NCBI GenBank assembly: GCA_002280875.1
Contig: NCEV01000032.1
Location: forward strand, 1-43,645
DNA length: 43,645 nt
From: Caulobacter sp. 32-67-35
GTDB lineage: Bacteria > Pseudomonadota > Alphaproteobacteria > Caulobacterales > Caulobacteraceae
Direction: 5' to 3'
The first letter of the stretch is position 1. Every line of letters starts with the position of its first letter. Under the pieces are notes generated by a model that was given only the letters and a program-made list of their open reading frames with translations, made no database searches and had not been told where the DNA came from. Shown one piece after another: positions 6,899-14,362 of this stretch. The translations under genes were made by a program, and so were the position numbers.

Positions 6899-7518
6899 GG
6901 CCCGCTCTTGTCCAGGGCGGTCTTCCACGCAGGACGAGCGTGCATGCGTTCGATCCAGGCGGCCATGTGCGGATACTCGGCCAGCTTGCCCATGGCCTTG
7001 GCCACCTCGGGAACGAAGCTCATCTGGATGTCCGCGCCGGTCAGGTGGTCGCCAACCAGGACCTGACGCCCGGCCAGGCTGTCATTGACGAAGGCCAGGT
7101 GGTTGGCGATCTCGGACTGGATGCGAGGCTGCAGCGGCGCGCCGCCTTCGCCCAGGCGGCCGACATACATGTTGAGCATCAGGGGCAGCATGGCCGAGCC
7201 CTCGGCATAGTGCAGCCACTGCTGATAGCGGTCGTAATCGGCCGTGGCCGGATCGGGCGCCAGCCGGCCACCGCCATGGCGGCGGATCACATAGTCGATG
7301 ATCGCGCCGGACTCGATCACGGTCAGGTCGCCCCCGGCGCCCTCATCGACGATCACCGGCGACTTGCCCAGCGGGTGGACGTCAGTCAGGGACGGCGGCG
7401 CCAGACGCGTCTTGGGATCGCGTGTGTGAAAGACGATCTCGTAGGGGACCTGCAGCTCCTCAAGCAGCCAGAGGATGCGCTGCGACCGAGACTCGTTGAG
7501 GTGGTGAACCTTGAGCAT
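6880..7518 (-). CDS. Glutathione S-transferase
   Basis: A 212-residue cytosolic GST with the thioredoxin-like N-domain (MLKVHHLNESRSQRILWLLEEL, where the Ser of ESRSQ is the likely catalytic residue; HPLGKSPVIVDEG with the cis-Pro; ESGAIIDYV glutathione-binding motif) and an all-helical C-domain ending in the conserved GADIQMSF and PHMAAWIERMHARPAWK. Members conjugate or reduce electrophiles with glutathione; the substrate here is unknown. It is divergent from mcd, sharing the 104-bp promoter region with the PhaR-like palindrome, so co-regulation with the acyl-CoA genes is possible. The ATG at 7518 is the only good start. Confidence 0.9.
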   Translation of the reverse strand: MLKVHHLNESRSQRILWLLEELQVPYEIVFHTRDPKTRLAPPSLTDVHPLGKSPVIVDEGAGGDLTVIESGAIIDYVIRRHGGGRLAPDPATADYDRYQQWLHYAEGSAMLPLMLNMYVGRLGEGGAPLQPRIQSEIANHLAFVNDSLAGRQVLVGDHLTGADIQMSFVPEVAKAMGKLAEYPHMAAWIERMHARPAWKTALDKSGPYALGA

Positions 7519-7544
7519 GTTTCTTCCCGTTTTGTCGTTTTATG

Positions 7545-7567
7545 CTGCACTGCGACATTGCTCGCAG
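7545..7567. promoter_or_regulatory. Palindromic operator-like site in the gst/mcd divergent promoter
   Basis: CTGCGA (7550-7555), six bases, TCGCAG (7562-7567): a perfect inverted repeat. On the minus strand it reads TGCGAGCAATGTCGCA, nearly identical to the ecm site TGCGATGCAATATCGCA including the central GCAAT. Overlapping it, CTGC-ACT-GCGA (7545-7555) fits TGC-N3-GC. It is 56-78 bp upstream of mcd and 27-49 bp upstream of gst. Confidence 0.5.
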
Positions 7568-7622
7568 ATGCGAAAAGAGCCAGAGTGAAAGAAAACAACT
7601 GTTTGGCGCAGGGGAGCAAGTC

Positions 7623-9314
7623 ATGACCGACACGATCACCCAGGATACCACTTCCATCGTTCTGCCCGGCCTGACAGGCCTGCTGCGCGAGGCCGCCACG
7701 GCCGCCCAGGCCTTTGTCGACAAGGTCCATCCCATCGTGAAGGCCCGGATCGCCGGGCCGGGCGGCAAGGTGGATCGCAGGCTGGCTGACCTGGAGCAGC
7801 ACGTCGTTCACGGCTTTGGCTGGTACGCTTCCTATGCAGAACTGCTGAACCAGGTGGCCGGCTGGGCCGAGCGCCTGGAGGCCGGCGGCCGCTTTACCGA
7901 GATCGAGGCCCTGCTGGCGCAGCTGCTGTTCGCCGAATATGGCGTCCAGCTGGCGACCGGCATCGCCATGAACCAGGGCGAGATCATCCGCCCCCGCGAC
8001 CTGACCCCCGATCGCGCCATGCTCGACACCCTGTCGGCCCCGGCCCTGGTCACCCTGACGACCCAGGGCGGCGGCCAGGCGGTCAAGACGGCCATCGCCC
8101 AGCGCCTGGCCGAGGCGCGGGGTCGCGCCACGCTGGAAAATACCGGGCTCGACGAAACCTTCGAGATGATCCGCGATCAGTTCCACGCCTTCGCCGAGGA
8201 AAAGGTCACCCCCTTCGCCCACGAATGGCACCTGAAGGACGAGCTGATCCCCATCGAGCTGATCGAAGAGCTGGGCGCCCTGGGCGTGTTTGGCCTGACG
8301 ATCCCTGAGGAATACGGCGGCAGCGGCATGGGCAAGACCGCCATGTGCGTGGTCTCCGAAGAGCTGTCGCGCGCCTGGATCGGCGTTGGCTCGCTGGCGA
8401 CGCGTTCCGAGATCGCCGGCGAGCTGATCCTGACCGGTGGCACGGAAGCCCAGAAGCAATACTGGCTGCCGCGCATCGCCAGCGCCGAGATCCTGCCCAC
8501 CGCCGTCTTCACCGAGCCCAATACCGGTTCCGACCTTGGGGCCCTGCGCACGCGGGGCACGCTGGACGGCGACCACTATGTGGTGACCGGCAACAAGACC
8601 TGGATCACCCATGCCTCGCGCGCCGATGTGATGACCCTGCTGGTCCGCACCGATCCCAACACGACCGACTATCGCGGCCTGTCGATGCTGCTGGCCCCCA
8701 AGCCGCGCGCCACCGACGAGGAAGACTTCCCCGCCGCCGGCATGAGCGGCGGCGAGATCGAGGTGATCGGCTATCGCGGCATGAAGGAATATGAGCTGGC
8801 CTTCGACGGCTTTACCGTGCCGGCCGAAAACCTGCTGGGCGGGGTCGAGGGCCAGGGCTTCAAGCAGTTGATGGCCACCTTCGAGAGCGCCCGCATCCAG
8901 ACCGCCGCCCGCGCCGTTGGCGTCGCCCAGTCCGCGCTGGAGGTCGGCCTGTCCTACGCCCTGGACCGCAAGCAGTTTGGCCAGGCGATCTTCGAATTCC
9001 CCCGCGTCGCCAACAAGCTGGCGATGATGGCGGCCGAAATCATGGGTATCCGCCAGCTGACCTATTACGCCGCCGCCCAGAAGGACGAAGACAAGCGCTG
9101 CGACATCGAGGCCGGCATGGCCAAGCTGATCGCCGCCCGCGTGGCCTGGGCTGCGGCCGACAACGCCCTGCAGATCCACGGCGGCAACGGTTTTGCGATG
9201 GAATATGGCATCAGCCGCGTGCTGGCCGATGCCCGGATCCTCAACATCTTCGAGGGCGCCGGCGAGATCCAGGCCCAGGTGATCGCGAGGCGACTGCTGG
9301 ACGGCGGGAACTAG
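7623..9314 (+). CDS. mcd: Methylsuccinyl-CoA dehydrogenase
   Basis: A 563-residue flavin-dependent acyl-CoA dehydrogenase, about 180 residues longer at the N-terminus than ordinary family members, which is the mark of Mcd. It oxidises (2S)-methylsuccinyl-CoA to mesaconyl-CoA and passes electrons to ETF. The helical extension is followed by the canonical domain: EYGGSGMGKTAMCVVSEEL, TEPNTGSDLGALRTRG (FAD/acyl contact), WITHASRADVM, then DRKQFGQAIFEFP and the C-terminal GGNGFAMEYGISR and IFEGAGEIQAQVIARRLL with the likely catalytic Glu. ATG 7623 has GGGGAG six bases upstream, so the longer frame from 7542 is rejected. Ecm, its upstream pathway step, and EtfAB are both in this window. Confidence 0.93.
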   Translation: MTDTITQDTTSIVLPGLTGLLREAATAAQAFVDKVHPIVKARIAGPGGKVDRRLADLEQHVVHGFGWYASYAELLNQVAGWAERLEAGGRFTEIEALLAQLLFAEYGVQLATGIAMNQGEIIRPRDLTPDRAMLDTLSAPALVTLTTQGGGQAVKTAIAQRLAEARGRATLENTGLDETFEMIRDQFHAFAEEKVTPFAHEWHLKDELIPIELIEELGALGVFGLTIPEEYGGSGMGKTAMCVVSEELSRAWIGVGSLATRSEIAGELILTGGTEAQKQYWLPRIASAEILPTAVFTEPNTGSDLGALRTRGTLDGDHYVVTGNKTWITHASRADVMTLLVRTDPNTTDYRGLSMLLAPKPRATDEEDFPAAGMSGGEIEVIGYRGMKEYELAFDGFTVPAENLLGGVEGQGFKQLMATFESARIQTAARAVGVAQSALEVGLSYALDRKQFGQAIFEFPRVANKLAMMAAEIMGIRQLTYYAAAQKDEDKRCDIEAGMAKLIAARVAWAAADNALQIHGGNGFAMEYGISRVLADARILNIFEGAGEIQAQVIARRLLDGGN

Positions 9315-9323
9315 ACCCGAAGC

Positions 9324-9390
9324 CGCCCCCTTCCGTCACGGTGCGAATACGCACCGCGCGGTGTCGATAGACGCCGTGACGGAGGGGGCG
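9324..9390. repeat. Three-way-junction (cloverleaf) palindromic element
   Basis: An outer stem pairs 9324-9341 (CGCCCCCTTCCGTCACGG) with 9374-9390 (CCGTGACGGAGGGGGCG), one base bulged. Inside are two small hairpins side by side: GGTGCG-AATA-CGCACC (9340-9355) and GGTGTC-GATA-GACGCC (9360-9375, one G-T pair). It sits between mcd and the serine hydrolase gene and is probably a mobile REP-like repeat or a structured 3' end. Confidence 0.6.
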
Positions 9391-9455
9391 TCCCGGCGCT
9401 TGCGGGGAACACAGGCATCAGCATAGCCTGCGCGCCTGCCATCCAAGGACGCGCC

Positions 9456-11066
9456 ATGATCGCCACGACCCGCCGCACCGCCCTGCTCTCCGCCCTGGCC
9501 ACTGGCGGGCTCGCCGCGTTTGGGACGTCCGCCAAAGCCCGGGAAACCGGCTCGGTCGGCGCGGCGGTCGACAGATATGCCCTGGAGGTCATGGCCGCCT
9601 TCCCCGACCAGCCGGGCCTTGGCGTCTGCGTGGTCGAAAACGGCGAGATCACCCTGGCCAGGGGCTATGGCGTCAAGCGTCTGGGCTCGCCGGCCCGGTG
9701 CGACGAGAACACCCTGTTTGGCATCGCCTCCAACACCAAGGCCATGACGGCCGCCGCCCTGGCCATGCTGGTCGAGGACGGCAAGGTCGAGTGGGACGCG
9801 CCGGTCACCAAGTATCTGCCCGACTTCGCGATGAGCGACCCGGTGGTGACCAGGCTGATGACCGTGCGCGACCTGCTGGTTCACCGCAGCGGCCTGACGC
9901 TGGGGGCCGGCGACCTGATGATCTGGCCCGCGCCCACCCATACCCGGGCCGAGATCGTGGCGGGGCTCAAGTACCTGCCCATCGGCAGCCAGTTCCGGGG
10001 CGGCTACGCCTATGACAACGTGCTCTACGTCGCCGCTGGCGAGGTGGTGGCCGCCGTCACCGGCAAGCCCTGGGAAGACTTCATCCAGACCCGGATCCTC
10101 GCCCCCCTGGGCATGACCGACACGGTCGCCACGCCCGCCAAGGTCGACAGGAGCCGCCGGGCCGAACCGCATTGCCGCCTGGGACCGCCCGTGCGCGGCA
10201 TGGGTCCTCAGACCGTCCTGCCCTTTGACGACAGTTTCGACGCCGCCGCCGCCGCGGGCGGGGTCAACACGACCCCGGCCGATATCGGCAAATGGATGCG
10301 CGCTCAGTTGGCCCTGGGGGCCCTGCCGAACGGCAAGCGACTGTGGAGCGAAGCCACGGCCCGCGAGATGTGGAAGCCCCAGACGATCACCACCTCGTCG
10401 GACGGCCCAACGGCGGAAAACCCCGTGCGCCCCTCCATGCAGGCCTATGCCCTGGGCTGGTTCGTGCAGGACCATCGCGGCGAGCGGTTGCTTTGGCACA
10501 CCGGCGGCCTGGCGGGCTTCATTTCCTATACGGGCCTGCTGCCTGGCCGGAAGTCCGGGATCATGGTGATGACCAACGCCGAGGAAAGCCCGGTGCTGCG
10601 GGCGCTGCGCTTTGGCGGTCCCGATCGCCTGCAGGGCCGCAGCGACTTCGACTGGATCGCGTCTAGCAAGCGCGTCCAGGCCGAGGCGGACGCCCAGACC
10701 CTCAAGGACGCCGCCGAAGCCGCCACGCCCAAGGCCGGCGGCAAACCGCCCAGCCTGCCGCTGGACGCCTATGTCGGCGTCTATCGCGACCCCTGGTATG
10801 GCACGGTCACGATCGGCAAAGCGAAAGGCAAGACGGCGAAGGGCTTGACGGTCTCCTTCGACAAGACCCCCGCGCTACGGGGCAGGCTGGAGCTGTTCGA
10901 CGGCGAAACCTTCAAGACCGTCTTTGACGACCGCACCCAGGAAGACGCCTTCATCACCTTCGACGTGGCGGGTGGCAAGGTGACGTCGGCGCTCGCCAAG
11001 GCGGTGTCGCCCCTGGCCGACTTCTCCTTCGACTTTCAGGACCTGCGGCTGACGCGGCTTCCCTAG
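9456..11066 (+). CDS. Exported serine hydrolase (class C beta-lactamase/esterase family) with C-terminal DUF3471-like domain
   Basis: A 536-residue penicillin-binding-like serine hydrolase. The N-terminus (TTRRTALLSALATGGLAAFG) looks like a twin-arginine signal, so it is probably periplasmic. Catalytic motifs are SNTK (S92, K95), YDN (Y186-N188) and HTG (348-350), the SxxK/YxN/KTG-type triad with His in the third motif, as in EstB-like esterases and Pab87-like peptidases. Residues ~415 to the end (LDAYVGVYRDPWYGTVTI onward) are a lipocalin-like DUF3471 domain. Substrate is unknown; beta-lactam resistance is not implied. The stop codon overlaps a palindromic repeat that may end its transcript. 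Confidence 0.85.
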   Translation: MIATTRRTALLSALATGGLAAFGTSAKARETGSVGAAVDRYALEVMAAFPDQPGLGVCVVENGEITLARGYGVKRLGSPARCDENTLFGIASNTKAMTAAALAMLVEDGKVEWDAPVTKYLPDFAMSDPVVTRLMTVRDLLVHRSGLTLGAGDLMIWPAPTHTRAEIVAGLKYLPIGSQFRGGYAYDNVLYVAAGEVVAAVTGKPWEDFIQTRILAPLGMTDTVATPAKVDRSRRAEPHCRLGPPVRGMGPQTVLPFDDSFDAAAAAGGVNTTPADIGKWMRAQLALGALPNGKRLWSEATAREMWKPQTITTSSDGPTAENPVRPSMQAYALGWFVQDHRGERLLWHTGGLAGFISYTGLLPGRKSGIMVMTNAEESPVLRALRFGGPDRLQGRSDFDWIASSKRVQAEADAQTLKDAAEAATPKAGGKPPSLPLDAYVGVYRDPWYGTVTIGKAKGKTAKGLTVSFDKTPALRGRLELFDGETFKTVFDDRTQEDAFITFDVAGGKVTSALAKAVSPLADFSFDFQDLRLTRLP

Positions 11067-11115
11067 AGCCCTTTCCGACCTGATTGTTTCATCAGGGTCG
11101 GGCGAAAAGGGCTCT
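11065..11115. repeat. Intergenic palindromic element 1 (AGAGCCCTTT...AAAAGGGCTCT)
   Basis: AGAGCCCTTTCCGACCTGAT (11065-11084) pairs with ATCAGG...AAAAGGGCTCT (11091-11115) around a TGTTTC loop, with small mismatches. It begins inside the stop codon of the serine hydrolase. The form, TAGAGC ends plus a long stem, resembles dispersed alphaproteobacterial intergenic repeats. Confidence 0.6.
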
Positions 11116-11127
11116 AAATCAAAAGTT

Positions 11128-11179
11128 TAGAGCGTTTTTCGATCCGATAACCGTTTCACACTTATCGGAAAACGCTCTA
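11128..11179. repeat. Intergenic palindromic element 2 (TAGAGCG...CGCTCTA)
   Basis: TAGAGCGTTTTTCGATCCGATAA (11128-11150) pairs with TTATCGGAAAACGCTCTA (11162-11179) around an 11-nt loop. It stands 12 bp after element 1 with the same TAGAGC edge but a different stem, so two related repeats sit in tandem between convergent genes. Confidence 0.6.
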
Positions 11180-11185
11180 GACAGC

Positions 11186-11794
11186 CTAGCGGGGGCGCCA
11201 GCCGTCGGCGATGGCCAGGATCTGGCGGTCCATGGCGGCCGACATGGCCGACGCGTCGCCCTTCCCGCCGCTATTGGCGGCCATGCGGTAGTTCCAGGCA
11301 TAGGCGGCCTTCAGCACGTCGATGGCCACCTGCTGGTCGAGGTCGGCGCGGACCTCGCCGCGTCGGACGCCTTCGCTCAGAACATCGCGCAGCATGTTGG
11401 TCAGCCGCTCATTGCGGCCATAGGGCGTGACGCCGGGATCGACGCTGGGATTGTAGGAGGCGGCGATGTGGGCGAGGAACAGCTTCACCCGCCGGGTCTC
11501 GAACTCGTAGTGGATCGCGAAGATCGAGCACAGGCGGTCGGCGGTGGCGCCCCGCAGATACGGCAGAACCCGGTCGAATTCGGTGTAGAGATCGGTAAGG
11601 CGGTGCTCCATCACGTGGCTGAGCACCTCGGCTTTCGAAGCAAAGGTCGTGAAGACGCTGCCGACCGAGACGCCCGCCCGCTCCGCGATGGCGCGGATGG
11701 TGGTTTCCTCGTAACCGACGTCATTGAACAGGTCGCGAGCGGCCTCCAGGACCTTCTCGCGCGTCGCCTGCTTCTGGTCGTCCCTTACGCCCAA
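11186..11794 (-). CDS. TetR family transcriptional regulator
   Basis: A 202-residue regulator with a TetR N-terminal HTH: TREKVLEAARDLFNDVGYEETTIRAIAERAGVSVGSVFTTFASKAEVL, followed by a variable helical ligand domain. The start is a TTG at 11794 (MGVRDDQKQATREK) with AGGGGG upstream; the frame runs on to a TTG at 11851, but that extension covers a hairpin and is unlikely. It lies downstream of a second TetR gene on the same strand with a terminator-like hairpin between them. The ligand and targets are unknown. Confidence 0.8.
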   Translation of the reverse strand: MGVRDDQKQATREKVLEAARDLFNDVGYEETTIRAIAERAGVSVGSVFTTFASKAEVLSHVMEHRLTDLYTEFDRVLPYLRGATADRLCSIFAIHYEFETRRVKLFLAHIAASYNPSVDPGVTPYGRNERLTNMLRDVLSEGVRRGEVRADLDQQVAIDVLKAAYAWNYRMAANSGGKGDASAMSAAMDRQILAIADGWRPR

Positions 11795-11836
11795 GCCCGT
11801 CCCCCTCGAACACGCCAGCGTCTGATGATGATCGAG

Positions 11837-11860
11837 GACGCCCCGCCCCAACGGGGCGTC
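11837..11860. terminator. GC-rich hairpin between the two tetR genes
   Basis: GACGCCCC (11837-11844) pairs with GGGGCGTC (11853-11860) around an eight-base loop, directly after the stop codon of the upstream tetR gene (minus strand). There is no T-run, so termination is only possible, not certain. Confidence 0.4.
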
Positions 11861-11866
11861 CCCGGA

Positions 11867-12514
11867 TCAGGCGCGAGCGCCCGCGAAAATGACTTTCAGT
11901 TGATCCGAAAGCCGCGCGAGCAGTGCTTCCACCGTCCAACCATCGAAAACGGCGCGGCGATAGTTGGCGACATACACGTCCCAAGTCATTTCAGCCAAGA
12001 GCTTTGCATCAATATCGCTCTTCAGCTGACCTTGATCGATGCCCCGCTGGGTGACTTCGCCGATCAGGCGGAAGATGTGCTTGAGATCCGTACGCGAACG
12101 ACGCTCGGCGGCCTCGGTACGGGTCCACGACACGGCGATGCTGGCGCGCAGCAGCGGCAGCTGGTCGAGGTGGAAGCTGTAGGCGACGCCAAACAGGCCC
12201 AGCAGCGCCTCGTCGACCGTGGCGCCCGCTCGGGCGGCCTGAACCATCTGGGCGTAGATGACCTCGTAGTCAGCGGTCAGGATCTCGTCGAACAGTTCGG
12301 TCTTGTCGGCGAAGCTGGCGAACACGGCGCCAGTCGACATGCCGGCGGCCTGGGCGATGTCGCGGATCGTCGCGCCCTCATAGCCACGCTCGCTGAACAG
12401 ACGGCGGGCGGCCGACAGCACGCGTTCGCGCGTACGCTGCTTGGCCAGGGCCCGGCGGGTCAGTTTGACCGGGGTGTCAATGGCGGGCTCGATATTGACG
12501 GATACAAAACTCAT
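11867..12514 (-). CDS. TetR family transcriptional regulator, coupled to a small helical protein
   Basis: A 215-residue TetR regulator: TRERVLSAARRLFSERGYEGATIRDIAQAAGMSTGAVFASFADKTELF is a textbook TetR HTH, and the C-terminal helices show a hydrophobic ligand-pocket pattern. Its ATG overlaps the TGA of the upstream small gene by four bases (12511-12514), so the two are translationally coupled. An inverted repeat in front of that small gene is the likely autoregulatory operator. It is paralogous in layout to the next TetR downstream, but the ligand domains differ. No target is evident. Confidence 0.85.
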   Translation of the reverse strand: MSFVSVNIEPAIDTPVKLTRRALAKQRTRERVLSAARRLFSERGYEGATIRDIAQAAGMSTGAVFASFADKTELFDEILTADYEVIYAQMVQAARAGATVDEALLGLFGVAYSFHLDQLPLLRASIAVSWTRTEAAERRSRTDLKHIFRLIGEVTQRGIDQGQLKSDIDAKLLAEMTWDVYVANYRRAVFDGWTVEALLARLSDQLKVIFAGARA

Positions 12515-12735
12515 GCTGCGGCCTCCAGGCGGGCGAGGGCGGCTTCGGCGCGCTTCTCAAACTCGGTGCAATACTCATCGACGACGTTTTGCAGGACGTC
12601 GGCGTAGCGGCGCGCCAGCTGGCGGCCATCCTGCGCAGCGTCGCGCAGGTCTGTGATCAGCTGGCGGACTTCCGCCATGGCGTCTTCGCGTTCGGACGCG
12701 GAGAACGCGGCGGCGGCTAAAGCGGCCTTTGCCAT
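12511..12735 (-). CDS. Small helical protein upstream of tetR
   Basis: A 74-residue, Ala/Arg/Glu-rich protein (MAKAALAAAAFSASEREDAM, then AEVRQLITDLRDAAQ and RRYADVLQNVVDEYCTEFEKRAEAALARLEAAA). It appears wholly alpha-helical, with heptad-like spacing in the second half suggesting a coiled coil, and has one Cys. There is no signal peptide or membrane segment. The start ATG 12735 has AGGAG seven bases upstream. Its tight overlap with the TetR gene suggests they act together; phasin-like helices are a loose resemblance only. I do not recognise the family. Confidence 0.7.
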   Translation of the reverse strand: MAKAALAAAAFSASEREDAMAEVRQLITDLRDAAQDGRQLARRYADVLQNVVDEYCTEFEKRAEAALARLEAAA

Positions 12736-13047
12736 AATTCTTTCTCCTGCCTCCCCGCTGGGGAAAAAGCGTTGAACGACCTGCGGTGAGGTGGCGATCA
12801 TGTTCAACGAACGCATACTACGAAAATCGGAGCGGGGGCCATATCGCCGTACTGGCGCCATTGCAACCGCTAGACAGAACTAAAATCACCGAACATCGGC
12901 TGGTTTTGATATATATGCGGGCACTGGGATTGTGCAGTGCGACAAAAGCGCTCAGCGAACCTGTTCGGCGAATTCGCTCATTGGACAGCGTTCCGCAAAA
13001 TGCGCAGCGGTGTGGCAAAGTTCCGCTCGAACGCCTATCTTCTGCCC
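12736..13047. promoter_or_regulatory. Divergent regulatory region with a probable TetR operator
   Basis: This 312-bp stretch between the small-protein/tetR operon (leftward) and the HIG1 gene (rightward) holds no credible gene. It contains perfect eight-base inverted arms CGTTGAAC (12770-12777) and GTTCAACG (12802-12809), placed between a minus-strand TAGTAT -10-like box (near 12815-12820) and the start at 12735. On the other side are an AT-rich GATATATATG (12909-12918) and the repeat GCACTG-N8-CAGTGC (12921-12940), possibly the HIG1 promoter. The TetR link is inferred. Confidence 0.4.
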
Positions 13048-13245
13048 ATGGACAGAGTATTCGACTTTCTCATACCGGCCGCGCTCCTGGCGGTGCTCCT
13101 CGCGCTCAGCGGCGGTCTCTACGCCCTCTTCCGGGGCGGCGACTTTGGCCGTTCCAATTCCAACAAGCTGATGCGGCTCCGCGTGGTGCTGCAGTTCGTG
13201 GCGATCATCGTGCTGGTGGCCGCATATTGGTGGCGCACGCGCTAG
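13048..13245 (+). CDS. HIG1-domain (twin transmembrane) protein
   Basis: A 65-residue protein with two membrane helices (FLIPAALLAVLLALSGGLYALF and LRVVLQFVAIIVLVAAYWW) joined by a charged loop containing NSNKLMRLRVVLQ, the HIG1/'twin transmembrane protein' signature. In eukaryotes HIG1 proteins assist respiratory supercomplexes; the role in alphaproteobacteria is assumed to be similar but unproven. ATG 13048 is chosen because upstream codons in the longer frame are not hydrophobic or conserved-looking. It lies 26 bp before the adenosyltransferase and likely shares its transcript. Confidence 0.75.
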   Translation: MDRVFDFLIPAALLAVLLALSGGLYALFRGGDFGRSNSNKLMRLRVVLQFVAIIVLVAAYWWRTR

Positions 13246-13271
13246 AATGCGATAACGGCGGTCCGCGACCC

Positions 13272-13850
13272 ATGGTCACGCTCAACAGAATCTACACCCG
13301 CACGGGTGATGGCGGCTCGACGCGGCTGGCGACGGGAGAGCCTGTCAGCAAGGCGTCGCTGAGAGTGGACGCCTATGGCGGTGTCGATGAGACCAACGCC
13401 TTCCTGGGCGTGGCGCGACAACACACCGCACATGATCCAGAACTCGACGCCATGCTGGAGCGCATCCAGAACGACCTTTTCGACCTGGGCGCGGATCTGG
13501 CCACGCCGGAGCAGCATGAGAAGCCGGCCTGGGAGCCGCTGCGCGTCGTCGAGAGCCAGGTCGAACGCCTGGAGCAGGAGATCGACCGCATGAATAGCGA
13601 GCTGTCCTCCCTGACCTCGTTCATCCTGCCGGCCGGATCACCCGCCTCGGCCGCCCTGCATGTGGCCCGGACGGTCTGTCGGCGCGCCGAACGCGTCGTG
13701 GTGCTGCTGTCGGAAACCGAGGGCGAGGTCGTGGGCAAGCCGGCGCTGAAATATCTCAACCGCCTGTCGGACCTGTTGTTCGTGGCCGCCCGCTGGGCCA
13801 ACGACAAGGGCGCGTCGGACGTGCTCTGGAAGCCCGGCGCGACGCGCTAG
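13272..13850 (+). CDS. ATP:cob(I)alamin adenosyltransferase (PduO type)
   Basis: A 192-residue PduO-family enzyme that transfers the adenosyl group of ATP to cob(I)alamin, giving adenosylcobalamin. Family signatures are RIYTRTGDGGSTRL (ATP-binding N-terminus), VDAYGGVDETNAFLG, the central IQNDLFDLGADLATP, and near the end CRRAERVVVLL and KYLNRLSDLLFVAARWAN. The ATG at 13272 gives the usual length; the frame open to 12786 is non-coding in appearance. In this window it supplies the cofactor of ethylmalonyl-CoA mutase. Its stop is one base from the stop of the convergent small membrane gene. Confidence 0.93.
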   Translation: MVTLNRIYTRTGDGGSTRLATGEPVSKASLRVDAYGGVDETNAFLGVARQHTAHDPELDAMLERIQNDLFDLGADLATPEQHEKPAWEPLRVVESQVERLEQEIDRMNSELSSLTSFILPAGSPASAALHVARTVCRRAERVVVLLSETEGEVVGKPALKYLNRLSDLLFVAARWANDKGASDVLWKPGATR

Positions 13851-13851
13851 A

Positions 13852-14130
13852 CTATTTCTTCTCGGGCGGAGACGCGGGCGCGGGCGTCGCGGGCGCAGCC
13901 GGCGTGGCAGCCTCGCCGTTGATCGGCGGCACGTTCAAGGGCCGGCGCGTGAGGGTCTCGATCGAATAGATGGTGCCGCACTTGAGCCACTTGCCGGCCC
14001 AGGCTCCGCCACGCGCCTCGCAGCGCTCCTTGGGCCAGACCCAGAGGTAGTGATAGCCAAACACCCCGGCGCTGCTGAGCAGGAAGATGCCGATAAAGAT
14101 GATCTTGAGGCGATTGATCGTGCGGTTCAT
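13852..14130 (-). CDS. Small membrane-anchored protein of unknown function
   Basis: A 92-residue protein with one N-terminal membrane helix (LKIIFIGIFLLSSAGVFGYHYLWVW), a short extracytoplasmic segment with two cysteines (ERCEARGGAWAGKWLKCGTIYSIETL, possibly a disulfide loop) and a Pro/Ala-rich tail ending PPEKK. The CEARGGAW...C pattern is seen in many short periplasmic proteins. ATG 14130 is preferred over an upstream frame that runs to 14304 because the membrane helix then lies at the N-terminus. It is convergent with the adenosyltransferase gene. No function can be assigned. Confidence 0.6.
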   Translation of the reverse strand: MNRTINRLKIIFIGIFLLSSAGVFGYHYLWVWPKERCEARGGAWAGKWLKCGTIYSIETLTRRPLNVPPINGEAATPAAPATPAPASPPEKK

Positions 14131-14288
14131 GGCCCGGCTGTTTAGGGGGCGAGCGAAAGCCTGACCAGTCCTTTCGCGCGGCCCTTTGCCCTGCGGCGCG
14201 TTGACCGTGGCGGACGGCGCCGACGAAGTGTCGTACACCTGTTTGAACCCGACGCGTGATGCAGCTTTACGCTTACGCCAAGGGAAAC

Positions 14289-14330
14289 TTGCGTTGCGGT
14301 GCAAAAAGGGTAATTCCCCTGCCCACGCAG
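14289..14330. promoter_or_regulatory. Two PhaR-like sites upstream of etfB
   Basis: TTGC-GGT-GCAA (14294-14304) is a perfect site of the TTGC-N3-GCAA form, and 15 bp further on CTGC-CCAC-GCAG (14319-14330) is a perfect CTGC-N4-GCAG. They lie 33-69 bp upstream of the etfB ATG. Two sites in 40 bp suggest real binding by a dimeric regulator. Confidence 0.5.
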
Positions 14331-14362
14331 GATAAAAACGCAGCCTGGAGGCGTGAAACCCG

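Noticed and set aside
7386-9179. 597-codon frame antisense to mcd
   Set aside because: Shadow of mcd; composition typical of antisense frames and no recognisable domain.
9456-11066. Beta-lactamase resistance gene
   Set aside because: The third motif is HTG and a DUF3471-like domain is attached; this group is mostly esterases/peptidases, so resistance is not supported.
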